From positions 1 through 28,995 of the IMG/VR virus record IMGVR_UViG_3300017783_000144: 28,995 nucleotides of DNA; one strand, 5' to 3'. The position numbers and the translations under genes were made by a program. How positions within the stretch are numbered: the stretch's first letter is position 1; each line of letters starts with the position of its first letter. A model generated the notes under the pieces. The model was not told the DNA's origin and did no database searches. It saw only the letters and a list, made by a program, of their open reading frames with translations. The stretch comes from a virus. Shown piece after piece: positions 6,561-15,385 of the stretch.

Positions 6561-7901
6561 CAAATCAGTTGTGATTTTAGTATCTAAAATTTTATGGGTT
6601 AGTCCTGCGATTACATAACGACCACTATATTTCTTATCAACTTGAGTTCTATCTTGATTCCTAAAGTTACCAGGAAGAACTACATTTATTCCATATCCAG
6701 CATACAAATCAAGATTACCAGGGATGCTAATCGTCAATTTAATATTCTTAAAAGACTCAATACGAAGATACTGATATGCTTGAAGTTCTGTAATTTCTTC
6801 ATAATTTTTTTGAGGATTGTCTTGATACTTAGGATCAAAATTTTGGTTTGGAAGCATCGAATATCGAACTCTTTTGGGGCGATCTATAAGAGCTTGAATA
6901 CCACTATCCATTTGCTTAATAGGACTAGTAGTCTTATTTTTGTTGAGGTGAGACATCTTTCCCCACATTTCTGAAATACTATAACGATATGCATCTACTG
7001 ACATATCAGCACTCAAACCCACCTTAGATTCTGTTATAGTAACAGGATCAAATCCTATACTATATCCAGACCAAGTTCCATGCCTTAATCCACTCAAGAA
7101 ATTTCTTTCATCTGGAAATGTAACAGCATTAATTTTGAAAGTATCTGCTGCACCATCATCTACAGAAGATGGGGAATAAGAATATGTGTATAATTTTGCT
7201 GTTCCCCTGCTTGGATTAGTTTCTTTCAGATCTTGAGAATTTACAGAATCAATGATATTATCAAGGGATTTGAAATGATATCCGAGAGAATTTTCCCAGA
7301 ATACAAATCCATTCTGAAGACCTCCTCCTCCTTTTGCTTGCCTAACAGATCTCTGACATAACCAATAAATCACATCAAATGGTCTCCAATTTGGAGATAT
7401 GAACTGATGTTTGTTGATTGACTGCTCTACAAATAATTTTTTAGGTGTGTCTATAAACCTTTTATCTGATAACAGTTGTTTAATAATTTCGCTAGATTCT
7501 GTCTTACCTTGAAAGATAACTTCACTGTGACCGAAAATATTTACAATCTCATTCTTAATGAATTCATCCGATGCACAATTGAGGATAAAAGTATCAACCC
7601 CCTGATATCTAGAACGAGATTCAATTTCATACGCTCTAAAGAAATAAACTTTATCTACAATAGTACCCTTAATCTGAATCCTAAACAGTTCAGATCCTGT
7701 CATTGCTCCCAGAAATCCAGAGGAATCTTGAACAATCAATCTTGCTTCTAAGGTCGCAGAATTAAGAGATTCAAAAATTTCAATACCAGGAATAAATTCT
7801 TTGACGTTAGAATATCCTTCCTTATTCTTCAGTTCTTTTCCATCTCTATATACGGTAACTTTATATTCAACGTCACCTACATTTTCTCTTGGTAATGTCA
7901 T
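6534..7901 (-). CDS. Baseplate central hub protein, gp27-like
   Basis: This 455-residue protein has beta-rich segments expected of a tail hub ring. An N-terminal strand VEYKVTVYRDGKEL is followed by IEIFESLNSATLEARLIVQD. A middle segment reads ISPNWRPFDVIYWLCQRS, then GFVFWENSLGYHFKSLD. A late PGNLDLYAGYGINVVLPG and YVIAGLTHKI close the protein. The WRPFDxIxWL...GFxFWExxxGYxFxS order is shared by gp27-type hub proteins of contractile-tailed phages, which form the ring under the tail tube that holds the gp5 spike (T4 gp27 is 391 residues). It overlaps the upstream hydrolase gene by 4 bases (ATGA), which keeps it in the hub and tape-measure cluster. It lies about 2.5 kb from gp5, separated by auxiliary genes. 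Confidence 0.65.
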   Translation of the reverse strand: MTLPRENVGDVEYKVTVYRDGKELKNKEGYSNVKEFIPGIEIFESLNSATLEARLIVQDSSGFLGAMTGSELFRIQIKGTIVDKVYFFRAYEIESRSRYQGVDTFILNCASDEFIKNEIVNIFGHSEVIFQGKTESSEIIKQLLSDKRFIDTPKKLFVEQSINKHQFISPNWRPFDVIYWLCQRSVRQAKGGGGLQNGFVFWENSLGYHFKSLDNIIDSVNSQDLKETNPSRGTAKLYTYSYSPSSVDDGAADTFKINAVTFPDERNFLSGLRHGTWSGYSIGFDPVTITESKVGLSADMSVDAYRYSISEMWGKMSHLNKNKTTSPIKQMDSGIQALIDRPKRVRYSMLPNQNFDPKYQDNPQKNYEEITELQAYQYLRIESFKNIKLTISIPGNLDLYAGYGINVVLPGNFRNQDRTQVDKKYSGRYVIAGLTHKILDTKITTDLLLVKDSVL

Positions 7902-10675
7902 TTGAACGCACCTCTAAGGGGGTTATTGAAAGAATTTAGTAATGATGCAGTACTACCATCATCAGATTTACTACTACCAGTTGTTACTGGAGTTGGTGTG
8001 CTTGATCCAGCGGAACTCATTATTTCTTGAATCATTTTATTTGCCTTCTGGATTGCTACATTATTAGATTGATTAGATCCAGCAACTTGTGTCAATACTG
8101 CAGAAATTAAATCTTTCTGCATTTGAGTGGTTTGCTGACGAGCAGTAGTTACTTCTTGTGTATGTCTTTGTAACTTAAACTGATCTTTTCCAGAGGTTAT
8201 GTTACTACCTACACCAGGTTGGAAGTTGCTTTTAGGAGAAGGAACACCCAACCTAGTAGTCATACTATCTGCAGAGGATGGCGTAAATACTGCTCCATTT
8301 GTTCCGATATCATAATTATATCCACCAGATTCGGGCGTGCTTTCAAGAGGAGAACTACTATGACCTCCACCAGTTCCACCATGACCAGTAATTTCACTTA
8401 CAGGAGTGAGGATATTTGGATTACTTGCAGTATTGAATGTATGATTCCCAAACTTAACCTCATTGACCTGTTGAGATGGATCTGTGAAAGCAGCATCATA
8501 ATTTCTAAATCCAGTAGAACCCATAAGATAATTAATTTGCTCTGCTGGAACATTTTTAGATTCAAGATATCCTCTAAGACCTGTCGGATTCCTAGCAGTT
8601 TCAATTGCTTTCTGTGCTCTCAACATATCAGCATCACTTCTATTTTTGAATAGAGATCCGCCTGGTTTTGCTGGAGTGTATTGTCCGCCATTGTCTGCCA
8701 TGATAATATCTTTAACACTTCCACTTTCTGCCATGAAGATCCCAGGTCCTACAATGCCTTTTTGGACTAATCCTGCTCTGTTCAAAACAGATCGTGCAAC
8801 TAATGCCATTCCTAAATGACCTTCTCCTCCAGCTTCAGCAAGAACAAGTTTTTGGAGTAATGCATAATCACCACTAGCAATCTTGGCACTGCCACCAGTT
8901 GTCGCTGGACCGTGATCGCCTGGTTTTAATCCAGCAGTAGGAACTATTGTGTCCTCCCCACCCATATATTTTCTAATTTTTGCACGAAGTTTATCACCAC
9001 CTGTGCCATCCTTATCACTTTTCTTCAACTTATGTAAGTCGGATCTTTCACCCGTACCATTCCACCAAGTAGGACCATAGTTAGGAGTTGGACTCTTACC
9101 ATCTTTGTTTGACGCTGCTTCAGCGTGATTCATCACTCTCTTGATATTAATATCACTAGGTTTCCATCCCCATTTTTTAGCAACATTTGCTGCTTCCTTT
9201 GACATATTTTCAATCTGGATGGGTTTTGGACCATAGGAATCCCAGTTATAAGCTGACATTGCTGCCATGCTAATTCCTACACCCTTGCTATTACGTCTCC
9301 AGGTATGCTCCCCTCCAACCTGGTCAGAAGGTCTATCATTATATACTTTTCCATCACCTTGAATTACTGCATTATAAGGTCCTTTTTTATAATTATAATC
9401 AGTAGCAGTCCAATGCAAATAGATTTGCTTGTCTAAGTTACCACCTCTTGAAAATTCTGGTAGTTCTGGTAATTTTATACTAGGAGCACCAGATCTTGCA
9501 GTATTACCACCGCTAGAAAATCCAGGAAGACTAAATCCTTGACTTTTTGCCTCACCCATCCTCCTAGAGGTTAGATTTGGTTGTGTTTTTGTTGCAGGAG
9601 TATTAAAAGGAACGACGAAAGCTCCCCCATTAGACTTTCTAGCAACATATTCGGATCCGTGTCCGATAAACGAGGTTGATCTCCCTCCATCCAATGATAC
9701 GGGATATCCTGATTGTGGTCCATTAATCCATCCTCCTGATGCTGCTTGTGGTAATATTCCACCTTGTGCTTTTTCGGGTGGTTTGTATTGTCCTTTAGTT
9801 GTTTTGTCAAATCCTGGATCTTCTGGCAATCTCCCCTGTGCATCTTTTTGGGCATCCAGAGTGCCATCTGCAGCAGGACGGGTTGCTAAACCCTCAGAAA
9901 GTAACCAGAGAGCAGTAGCAGGAAGGACAACCTTGCCTATCATAGGAAGAACTCCTCTCCCCCCAAATCTCGCAAGACCCTTACGAGCCATGAGTGATCT
10001 TCTAGTCTTATTTAAACTATTAAAAAATAATTTTAGGACACTTCCAAAATCTGAAATGATTTTTAGAGGATTAGTTAGCCAACGTATCCCAAGTAATAAT
10101 GAACCTATTCCTACAGTTGCGCGAATAAATCCACCAAACTTTTCACCAAAAGTAGATTCGTCTGATAATAATGTGTATAATCCTTCTATAGTATTGGTGA
10201 CACCAAATACTGCCCAATCTTTAACAAATTTTAGTACATTACTTATTACTTCTAGTACTTTCTTTACCTTTTTTTGATTTTCTTTTTTACTAATCCACTC
10301 AAGAGCAGGTCCAACAACAAATAATTTAAATAAATTTCCTAGCAATCCCAACATTGCTTCAAAGAAGTTAGGAATTTTACCTATCTTAAGTTTCGATAAA
10401 AATGATGTAAAGGTTTTCTTTTCTTTTTTTGTATATTTTGGTTCAAATTTAGTATTATTTTTCTTTTCTGCTTCTAATATTTTTAGTTGTGATTTTTTTA
10501 AATCAATTATACTAGAAGAAATGGAATTTACAGTACTCCCTAGGTTATTCAGGGCAAGTGTTGTTTTATTAATAGATTCTACAACATCTCTGTCAGGAGA
10601 GTCTGTAGAAACAGTCCCAACACCAACAAATTTGTAAAAATTTATTTTTGCCCCTTTTTGTACTGTAGTTGCCAT
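7898..10675 (-). CDS. Tape-measure-like protein with amidase and SleB-type hydrolase domains
   Basis: The 925-residue protein has at least three parts. Residues 1-240 resemble the start of the next gene's product: NNLGSTVNSISSSI, a hydrophobic segment, EWISKKENQKKVKKVL, then SFGEKF-like and NPLKIISDF. Residues about 415-550 look like an N-acetylmuramoyl-L-alanine amidase of the Amidase_2 type (IYLHWTATDYNY with His421, VMNHAEAA with His516, and possibly Asp546). Residues about 604-745 look like a SleB/CwlJ cell-wall hydrolase (LLQKLVLAEAGGEGHLGMAL with Glu614, then VARSVLNRA). A Gly-rich linker and a Gln-rich coiled tail (about 840-890) finish it. The product is probably packed in the tail or hub and opens host peptidoglycan during injection. 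AGGATGAAG precedes the ATG. The upstream gene ends 4 bases before it. Confidence 0.75.
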   Translation of the reverse strand: MATTVQKGAKINFYKFVGVGTVSTDSPDRDVVESINKTTLALNNLGSTVNSISSSIIDLKKSQLKILEAEKKNNTKFEPKYTKKEKKTFTSFLSKLKIGKIPNFFEAMLGLLGNLFKLFVVGPALEWISKKENQKKVKKVLEVISNVLKFVKDWAVFGVTNTIEGLYTLLSDESTFGEKFGGFIRATVGIGSLLLGIRWLTNPLKIISDFGSVLKLFFNSLNKTRRSLMARKGLARFGGRGVLPMIGKVVLPATALWLLSEGLATRPAADGTLDAQKDAQGRLPEDPGFDKTTKGQYKPPEKAQGGILPQAASGGWINGPQSGYPVSLDGGRSTSFIGHGSEYVARKSNGGAFVVPFNTPATKTQPNLTSRRMGEAKSQGFSLPGFSSGGNTARSGAPSIKLPELPEFSRGGNLDKQIYLHWTATDYNYKKGPYNAVIQGDGKVYNDRPSDQVGGEHTWRRNSKGVGISMAAMSAYNWDSYGPKPIQIENMSKEAANVAKKWGWKPSDINIKRVMNHAEAASNKDGKSPTPNYGPTWWNGTGERSDLHKLKKSDKDGTGGDKLRAKIRKYMGGEDTIVPTAGLKPGDHGPATTGGSAKIASGDYALLQKLVLAEAGGEGHLGMALVARSVLNRAGLVQKGIVGPGIFMAESGSVKDIIMADNGGQYTPAKPGGSLFKNRSDADMLRAQKAIETARNPTGLRGYLESKNVPAEQINYLMGSTGFRNYDAAFTDPSQQVNEVKFGNHTFNTASNPNILTPVSEITGHGGTGGGHSSSPLESTPESGGYNYDIGTNGAVFTPSSADSMTTRLGVPSPKSNFQPGVGSNITSGKDQFKLQRHTQEVTTARQQTTQMQKDLISAVLTQVAGSNQSNNVAIQKANKMIQEIMSSAGSSTPTPVTTGSSKSDDGSTASLLNSFNNPLRGAFK

Positions 10676-10679
10676 TTAA

Positions 10680-13265
10680 TTACTTCATCCTTTGAGAAAG
10701 GCTACTTTGTGTAATTTGCACTGTTTCCTTACCAGTATTTATAGGTACTGCTTGAGGGATGGGTACAACTCTCTCAATGACAATTGGAATAGGAATAAAT
10801 TCAGCACCTTGATCCATGGCATATTGTGCAGAAAATCCATCTGTTGCAGATAGCATATTTCTACTAGAATTTACAGGACTAACCATTTTGGGTGGAGTCG
10901 CACGATTATTTTTAGTAGTCCTAAAAGTATTATTGACATTAGTCACGTTACTGATAGGATTGACAGTTATAACATTCCGAACACTCTTAACAATAGTTTC
11001 ATTTAGATTGGGACTTACATTCATAAATTTGAATGATATATCACCAGTATCTGCTCCGATGGAAGGAGACTCAGGTTGTACGAAACTTTGCCCAATGTCA
11101 TTAACAACACCACCACTTGCTAACTGTTGAATGGGACCACCACTTGCTAACTGTTGAATGGGACCACCAAACGCAAAGTTCAGAACTGGACCACCACGCA
11201 TATGCGCCATTCCCTTCTGAGTTTCCTCAGCCTTTTTAATTTCTGTTGGTGAGGTTTTCTTTGGATCGTACTTACCAGTATTAAATGTATCCTGGAATGT
11301 TCCAGGTTTCATCATGAAATCCCATAACTTATCTCTGTTATTCCAAAGATCACCTAGTTTGCTAAAGAATGGTTCGACCCCATGCTTCCAAATGAATCCA
11401 ATGGGACCAGGCATAATGAAGAATTCACCAAAATCCTTTGCAAAGGATAACAGCATTCCTGGAACTTTTCGTAACTCTAAAATTCTTAGAGGATTCATTA
11501 AAATGCTGAAGACATCATATAATGTCCCCGCCATTTTACCCATTTTTTTCCACAAAGTATCAAAAAATGAAGGAATATTTAAGAACTCTGCCATTCCAGA
11601 TAACATGTTCCATAGTTTTCCTGCGGCAGCAACAATATTAGACCATACGCCAGCAATACCAGTACCAATCTTATCCCAAAACTCTTTTGTTAATAACTGC
11701 TTTAACCCTTCTGCAATAGTACTACCCACGGCACCCATACCGCCGCTACCACCACCCTCTCCTGTGATAGTCTTAAATAACCATCCACCGAGTGCTTCAC
11801 CTGCAATACCACCAAGCATTGCACCAATAAATCCACCTATCGGAACAGCAACTGGCGCTAAGAGACCGCCAGAGAACCCAGAGAGGGCAAGACCAGCAGC
11901 ACCACCTAACCATCCACCTAACAACTCTCCAAGACCTGCACCGACTGCCATAGCAGCAGAAGCAGCAATAGACTCTCCTGATGCCCAGTTCAGTGCAAAT
12001 GTGATTAGAGGACCAACAATAGGAATTCTATTCAGAATCTTCTTGAGTGCCTTGACACCACCCATCCCAATAATTTTAAGTAGAAAACGTTGAGTTGCTT
12101 TATCAACTCCCTTCTTGAAAATCTTAGAGGTTCCTAATTTTGCTGCATCGTCACTAGTAGCACCAAGTATTGTTGCTGTCATTCTATTAGAACGAGCAGA
12201 AAGATTCCCTAGTGCAGGTCTAGATGTGATTTGTTTCTTGTCTATTCTTTTAAGAACATCTGCATTTGCACGTCTTGTTGCCTGAGCAGGACTTGACCCA
12301 CTACTAATTAGATCATTATATCTTTGATCGAAAGCACTTCTAGCACCTGCTCCATGCTTTTTAGAAATTTTATCTGCTAAACGTCTTTGGGGAGATCTTA
12401 AATCTGTATCTTCAATACCAGTAAATTTAGTCTGAGGTTTTACAGGTGTTGAAGAAGCACTAGGTCTTGATATGTTCCTAGCACGTTCGGGATCAGTTCC
12501 ACTCTTTGGTTTAGTTTTATTATCAGGTTTATTCTTACTCTTACTCTTATCTGCGTTTGGATCAGGATTAGGATTACGACCGCCACCATCTCCAGTGAAT
12601 AGATCAAGCAATCCCAATATGTCGGTCATCAATCCAAATGGATTCATGACACCTTTTAAGGCTATAATACCAAGAAGTATAGTTCCTAGTGCTTTTAACC
12701 TGTCACCAAACGAAGAGTCACTACCAAATAATGTCTTAAATGTATTAAAGGTAGCATCTCCAACTGCTTTGAAAAATCCAAATAACTTGTCAAAAACAAA
12801 TTGAGTCTTTCTTAGAAACTCCTTAACCTTATCGAAGTTTTCTTTATCCGATACCCAGTCTAGAAGAGTATTTACCGCAACCAGACCACCAATAGATAAT
12901 AAAAATTGTCCTATTGGATTTAAAAATTTTGAAATAAAACCTAGACTACCACCTGCTGCCTTTTTCTGCTTAGTATTGGGTTTTATTTTTGACTTACCCT
13001 TTTCTAATTTAGTAAGTTCTTGTGCTTCTTCTGCAGATTCATCACGTTCCCTCTGCTTTCTTCTTCTTTCTAATAATTCTTGTTTCTTATCATTCTTAAT
13101 TGATGCAATATTGATTTTTTCAATATCAGATATAACTGATCCTAAAGAAGAAACAGTAGATCCTAGTCGATTAATTCCTAGTACATTTTTATTTACAGCA
13201 AGACTTACTGGTGATCTTGTTGTACCACCAGGATTAACAAATTTATATGCTTGTAGTTTAGCCAC
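10680..13265 (-). CDS. Tape-measure-like tail protein
   Basis: The 861-residue protein starts with GTG at 13265, overlapping the -1 frame extension of gp26 by 8 bases. Residues 1-220 match the start of the downstream hydrolase in pattern (INRLGSTVSSLGSVISDI, DWVSDKENFDKVKEFL, SSFGDRL, MNPFGLMTDI). Residues about 60-100 are charged coiled coil, 230-300 are a low-complexity Pro, Asp and Lys linker, and 415-500 form a long Gly and Ala-rich hydrophobic stretch (GAGLGELLGGWLGGAAGLAL). Such glycine zippers are typical of tape-measure proteins that insert in the host membrane. Its place directly after the gp26 chaperone pair is where tape measures sit in tailed phages. The T4 equivalent would be gp29 (590 residues), but I see no direct sequence proof. 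Confidence 0.65.
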   Translation of the reverse strand: MAKLQAYKFVNPGGTTRSPVSLAVNKNVLGINRLGSTVSSLGSVISDIEKINIASIKNDKKQELLERRRKQRERDESAEEAQELTKLEKGKSKIKPNTKQKKAAGGSLGFISKFLNPIGQFLLSIGGLVAVNTLLDWVSDKENFDKVKEFLRKTQFVFDKLFGFFKAVGDATFNTFKTLFGSDSSFGDRLKALGTILLGIIALKGVMNPFGLMTDILGLLDLFTGDGGGRNPNPDPNADKSKSKNKPDNKTKPKSGTDPERARNISRPSASSTPVKPQTKFTGIEDTDLRSPQRRLADKISKKHGAGARSAFDQRYNDLISSGSSPAQATRRANADVLKRIDKKQITSRPALGNLSARSNRMTATILGATSDDAAKLGTSKIFKKGVDKATQRFLLKIIGMGGVKALKKILNRIPIVGPLITFALNWASGESIAASAAMAVGAGLGELLGGWLGGAAGLALSGFSGGLLAPVAVPIGGFIGAMLGGIAGEALGGWLFKTITGEGGGSGGMGAVGSTIAEGLKQLLTKEFWDKIGTGIAGVWSNIVAAAGKLWNMLSGMAEFLNIPSFFDTLWKKMGKMAGTLYDVFSILMNPLRILELRKVPGMLLSFAKDFGEFFIMPGPIGFIWKHGVEPFFSKLGDLWNNRDKLWDFMMKPGTFQDTFNTGKYDPKKTSPTEIKKAEETQKGMAHMRGGPVLNFAFGGPIQQLASGGPIQQLASGGVVNDIGQSFVQPESPSIGADTGDISFKFMNVSPNLNETIVKSVRNVITVNPISNVTNVNNTFRTTKNNRATPPKMVSPVNSSRNMLSATDGFSAQYAMDQGAEFIPIPIVIERVVPIPQAVPINTGKETVQITQSSLSQRMK
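11110..11163 (-). repeat. Two exact 27-bp tandem copies inside the tape-measure-like gene
   Basis: Copies at 11110-11136 and 11137-11163 are identical; a third begins at 11164 but diverges after about 6 bases. The coded unit is GGPIQQLAS, repeated twice at about residues 700-718, in a Gly-rich segment. The repeat keeps the reading frame, so copy-number changes would lengthen or shorten the protein. Confidence 0.9.
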
Positions 13266-13452
13266 CTGCTGCTTGCTTCTCCTTCATGCGACGTTCTTCT
13301 TCTTTTAGGAATGTTATTAATAGATTGACGTAAATCTCTTTTTCCCAAGGCATCAGATTATCGATATGCTCGATATTCCATTTATGGTGATGCATTAGGG
13401 CAAAGTTACCTTCATAGTAAGAACGAAGATTGTTGTGAAGGAGTGCTACGCG
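13258..13452 (-). CDS. -1 frame extension of gp26 (tail-chaperone T-like segment)
   Basis: This reading frame codes 64 residues: it begins RVALLHNNLRSYYEGN, continues through MPWEKEIYVNLLITFL and ends with a charged EEERRMKEKQ tail. It has no ATG, GTG or TTG between the preceding in-frame TGA (13473-13471) and the slip site. Its first ATG is at 13395, 19 codons in. It begins exactly where a -1 slip on TTTTTTC in gp26 would enter it. The fused product would be 298 residues (234 + 64). The helical, charged character and the place just upstream of the tape measure match the T part of lambda gpG-T; in T4, gene 51 occupies this slot. An independent short protein from ATG 13395 is the alternative. 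Confidence 0.65.
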   Translation of the reverse strand, partial: RVALLHNNLRSYYEGNFALMHHHKWNIEHIDNLMPWEKEIYVNLLITFLKEEERRMKEKQAAGG

Positions 13453-13458
13453 AAAAAA
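13409..13458 (-). promoter_or_regulatory. Programmed -1 frameshift site: T TTT TTC plus downstream stem
   Basis: On the minus strand the last gp26 codons are AGT TTT TTC GCG TAG. The heptamer T TTT TTC (13458-13452) is in the zero-frame phase required of an X XXY YYZ slippery site. Ten bases later, CCTTCA (13441-13436) can pair perfectly with TGAAGG (13414-13409) around a 21-base loop, a possible stimulator. The zero-frame stop is two codons after the slip codons. Confidence 0.7.
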
Positions 13459-14153
13459 CTCGCCAATCCCTCAAGTACAACTTCAGATTCAACCCCAGTA
13501 TTAGGATTAGTAACAGAGGCAGTATATTTCAGTTTGGGCATAGTCTCAAAGAAACTTTGAACCAGTTGAAACTGTTTAGAACTTAACTGATCTAAAAATT
13601 CCAACATTTCTTCTTTGGTGCTATCCGCACAATCATAAACTTGTTGAGTATCAGCAATAGTTGAAGCACAATCTGCTGCCATCTCAAACACTTGATCAAC
13701 ACCCATACCATCGCCAAAATTTGATTTGACAAACGTATCAAGACGAGGATATCTCATGGTAAGAACAATTTCATCAGACAGTTTAATTTCTGTCTTATGA
13801 CCTCTTGTCTTTTCGACCTTAATTTCATCAAGTGGAATTGATAATTTCACTTCAGTTTCCCCATCATCTGGACAAATGACCAGAGTATCTACAGATTCAC
13901 CTACAGACTTTGTGCGAATCTGCAAAAACAAATATTCAATATCAAATGTTGCTAGGGATTCTACATTTTGAAGATCAGTACAGTCTTTAATGATTGTTTT
14001 GATTGCTTCTATAACATCAGTTTGCTCACCCGTTTCTGTAGCAAGTAGAAGTAGTTTTTCTTCTTTTACAAGAAATGGTCTGTAATTGACGGTTTTACCA
14101 TCAGAAGGCAATTTCAATTTGTACCTAGGTACATTTAATTTAGGTAATGCCAT
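13446..14153 (-). CDS. 26: Baseplate hub assembly protein gp26 (T4_baseplate family)
   Basis: The 235-residue product begins MALPKLNVPRYKLKLPSDGK and continues with YRPFLVKEEKLLLLA, DVIEAIKTIIKDC, FDIEYLFLQIRTKSVGE and a C-terminal helical domain ending LEGLASFFA. This order is that of the T4 gp26 hub family (T4 gp26 is 208 residues). In T4, gp26 is needed for hub assembly but is not found in the finished hub, which fits a chaperone. The last codons carry a -1 slippery sequence, so a minor extended form is expected. A late box lies 22 bases upstream of the ATG. It stands upstream of the tape-measure-like gene, as lambda G does upstream of H. Confidence 0.85.
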   Translation of the reverse strand: MALPKLNVPRYKLKLPSDGKTVNYRPFLVKEEKLLLLATETGEQTDVIEAIKTIIKDCTDLQNVESLATFDIEYLFLQIRTKSVGESVDTLVICPDDGETEVKLSIPLDEIKVEKTRGHKTEIKLSDEIVLTMRYPRLDTFVKSNFGDGMGVDQVFEMAADCASTIADTQQVYDCADSTKEEMLEFLDQLSSKQFQLVQSFFETMPKLKYTASVTNPNTGVESEVVLEGLASFFA

Positions 14154-14174
14154 AGTATTTCAATTCAGTAATTT

Positions 14175-14182
14175 TATTTATG
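14175..14182 (-). promoter_or_regulatory. T4-type late promoter box CATAAATA for gp26
   Basis: The minus strand reads CATAAATA three bases after the stop of the gp54-like gene and 22 bases before the gp26 ATG at 14153. This spacing equals that of the box upstream of gp5. Confidence 0.6.
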
Positions 14183-14184
14183 AG

Positions 14185-14958
14185 TTATCTGATAGAATCA
14201 GTTTCCCCAGCAATGTATGCATTATCAACTGCAATAGATGTTGATCTTGCACGATTAGTCAGATTCAGATCAAATTTATTTCTAGGATAGAATCTATATC
14301 TTTCATAATAAAACCCTACAGTCATTGTTAATGTCTTTGCTGTGGAGTTATCAAGACGAACCGACCCAATATTATATGGGAATACATTAACCATTCTGTA
14401 ACATGCAGTCAATTCATATTTCCTTGCCAATAAGAAGTCATTTCCAGCTTCTCTCAAAGCACGAATCATTTTTGGATCGGTATATACATAATCTCCGCCA
14501 CCTCTTTCCCACTTGTATATCAATAATTCGGGACAACAATATTCATTATAAAATCTAGTGTATTGATCAGAATCACTAGCCATCAACTGGGTCCATCTTT
14601 CAAATAAATTTCTAGACTGTTGAGATCTAGGAAGTCTGAATACAATCTGCATCTGACTGTATGCTGTGTTCGTGGCATACTTATAACTAGATCCAACATT
14701 ACCAACTTGCCCTGTAGTTATTTGCTTACTAGGAAGTTGAACAGAATCTGCATAATAATCTAACAGTAAAGCAAGATCATCCTTAATTTCTAAGTTCCCA
14801 TTATCAACTGTTCCAGCACCTCTCCTTAATATGGCAGGAGTTGCCATAGAAACAGAGAATAGATTACTAAAAGAAGGACTATTATCCTTGTCTTTAGCAA
14901 ATGATAAAAACTCTTGAAAAGAATTATATCTTGCATATTCTGGACGAAATATTGCCAT
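14185..14958 (-). CDS. 54: Baseplate-tail tube initiator, gp54-like
   Basis: The 257-residue protein belongs to the tail-tube fold group shared by T4 gp19, gp48 and gp54. Visible segments are LLLDYYADSVQLPSKQITTG (the usual SvxlPs strand near residue 70), YSQMQIVFRLPRSQQSRNLF, and a late strand set VNVFPYNIGSVRL plus LTMTVGFYYERYRFYP. The segment order is typical of cyanophage gp54-like proteins, which start the tube on the hub; T4 gp54 is 320 residues. A tail-tube (gp19-like) role cannot be excluded. AAGG lies 6 bases upstream of the ATG, two bases past the gp4 stop. Confidence 0.65.
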   Translation of the reverse strand: MAIFRPEYARYNSFQEFLSFAKDKDNSPSFSNLFSVSMATPAILRRGAGTVDNGNLEIKDDLALLLDYYADSVQLPSKQITTGQVGNVGSSYKYATNTAYSQMQIVFRLPRSQQSRNLFERWTQLMASDSDQYTRFYNEYCCPELLIYKWERGGGDYVYTDPKMIRALREAGNDFLLARKYELTACYRMVNVFPYNIGSVRLDNSTAKTLTMTVGFYYERYRFYPRNKFDLNLTNRARSTSIAVDNAYIAGETDSIR

Positions 14959-14960
14959 TG

Positions 14961-15380
14961 TTAGACCTTAAGTTCTTTTTCGGTGATTAGCATAAATTCC
15001 CAACGATTATCTTTACAAAATTCAGTTGCTGCTTTCCACTTTGCTTGATTGACACTCCAAGTAACGACTTCATTAATATATCGTTTTGTCATTCTTTTTT
15101 GAGTCTTAGGTTCTTTAGTTTGTTTGAACGGTTTGACTTCCACTAGATACTTCTTATTCTGAATTTTAACGTAAAAATCAGGAAAATATCTATGCCTTTT
15201 TCCATCAACAGGTGAAATATACGGAATGATAATCTCTTCACTACCCCACTCTTGAACAGTCGGAGTAATATCACACCACTTCATAAATTTATATTCCCAA
15301 GAGGATCTATAAATAACATTACTTGAGTCGCCCTTGTATTTCTGGGGAAATGATGGACGATACTTGCCTTGATATCTCAT
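14961..15380 (-). CDS. 4: Head completion protein gp4
   Basis: The 139-residue protein is a clear gp4 (50/65) head-completion homologue. It begins MRYQGKYRPSFPQKYKGD, followed by YRSSWEYKFMKWCD, VQEWGSEEIIIPYISPVDGK, RYFPDFYVK and YLVEVKPFKQT. The E...D...ExK set has the look of a TnsA/restriction-endonuclease fold. In T4 (gp4, 150 residues) it acts on filled heads before tails join, perhaps trimming DNA. The start codon is part of the plus-strand late box, so translation start and the divergent promoter share bases. A minus-strand CCTAAATA box lies 22 bases upstream. Confidence 0.88.
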   Translation of the reverse strand: MRYQGKYRPSFPQKYKGDSSNVIYRSSWEYKFMKWCDITPTVQEWGSEEIIIPYISPVDGKRHRYFPDFYVKIQNKKYLVEVKPFKQTKEPKTQKRMTKRYINEVVTWSVNQAKWKAATEFCKDNRWEFMLITEKELKV

Positions 15381-15385
15381 AAATA
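15378..15385 (+). promoter_or_regulatory. T4-type late promoter box CATAAATA for gp48-gp53
   Basis: The plus strand reads CATAAATA 32 bases before the gp48 start. Its first three bases are the complement of the gp4 start codon. It is the only promoter candidate seen for the plus-strand tail genes 15417-17452. Confidence 0.6.

Noticed and set aside
9783-10277. Plus-strand open frame of 164 codons opposite the hydrolase gene
   Set aside because: Antisense shadow; no ribosome-binding site, no recognisable motifs, and the minus strand encodes the clear protein.
11110-11163. CRISPR-like direct repeat
   Set aside because: Only two adjacent identical 27-bp units without spacers, in frame within a gene.
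11314-12093. Long plus-strand open frame (259 codons) opposite the tape-measure-like gene
   Set aside because: It mirrors the Gly/Ala-rich minus-strand gene as a Pro/Ala-rich low-complexity product; the minus frame has homology-like patterns and the genome context.
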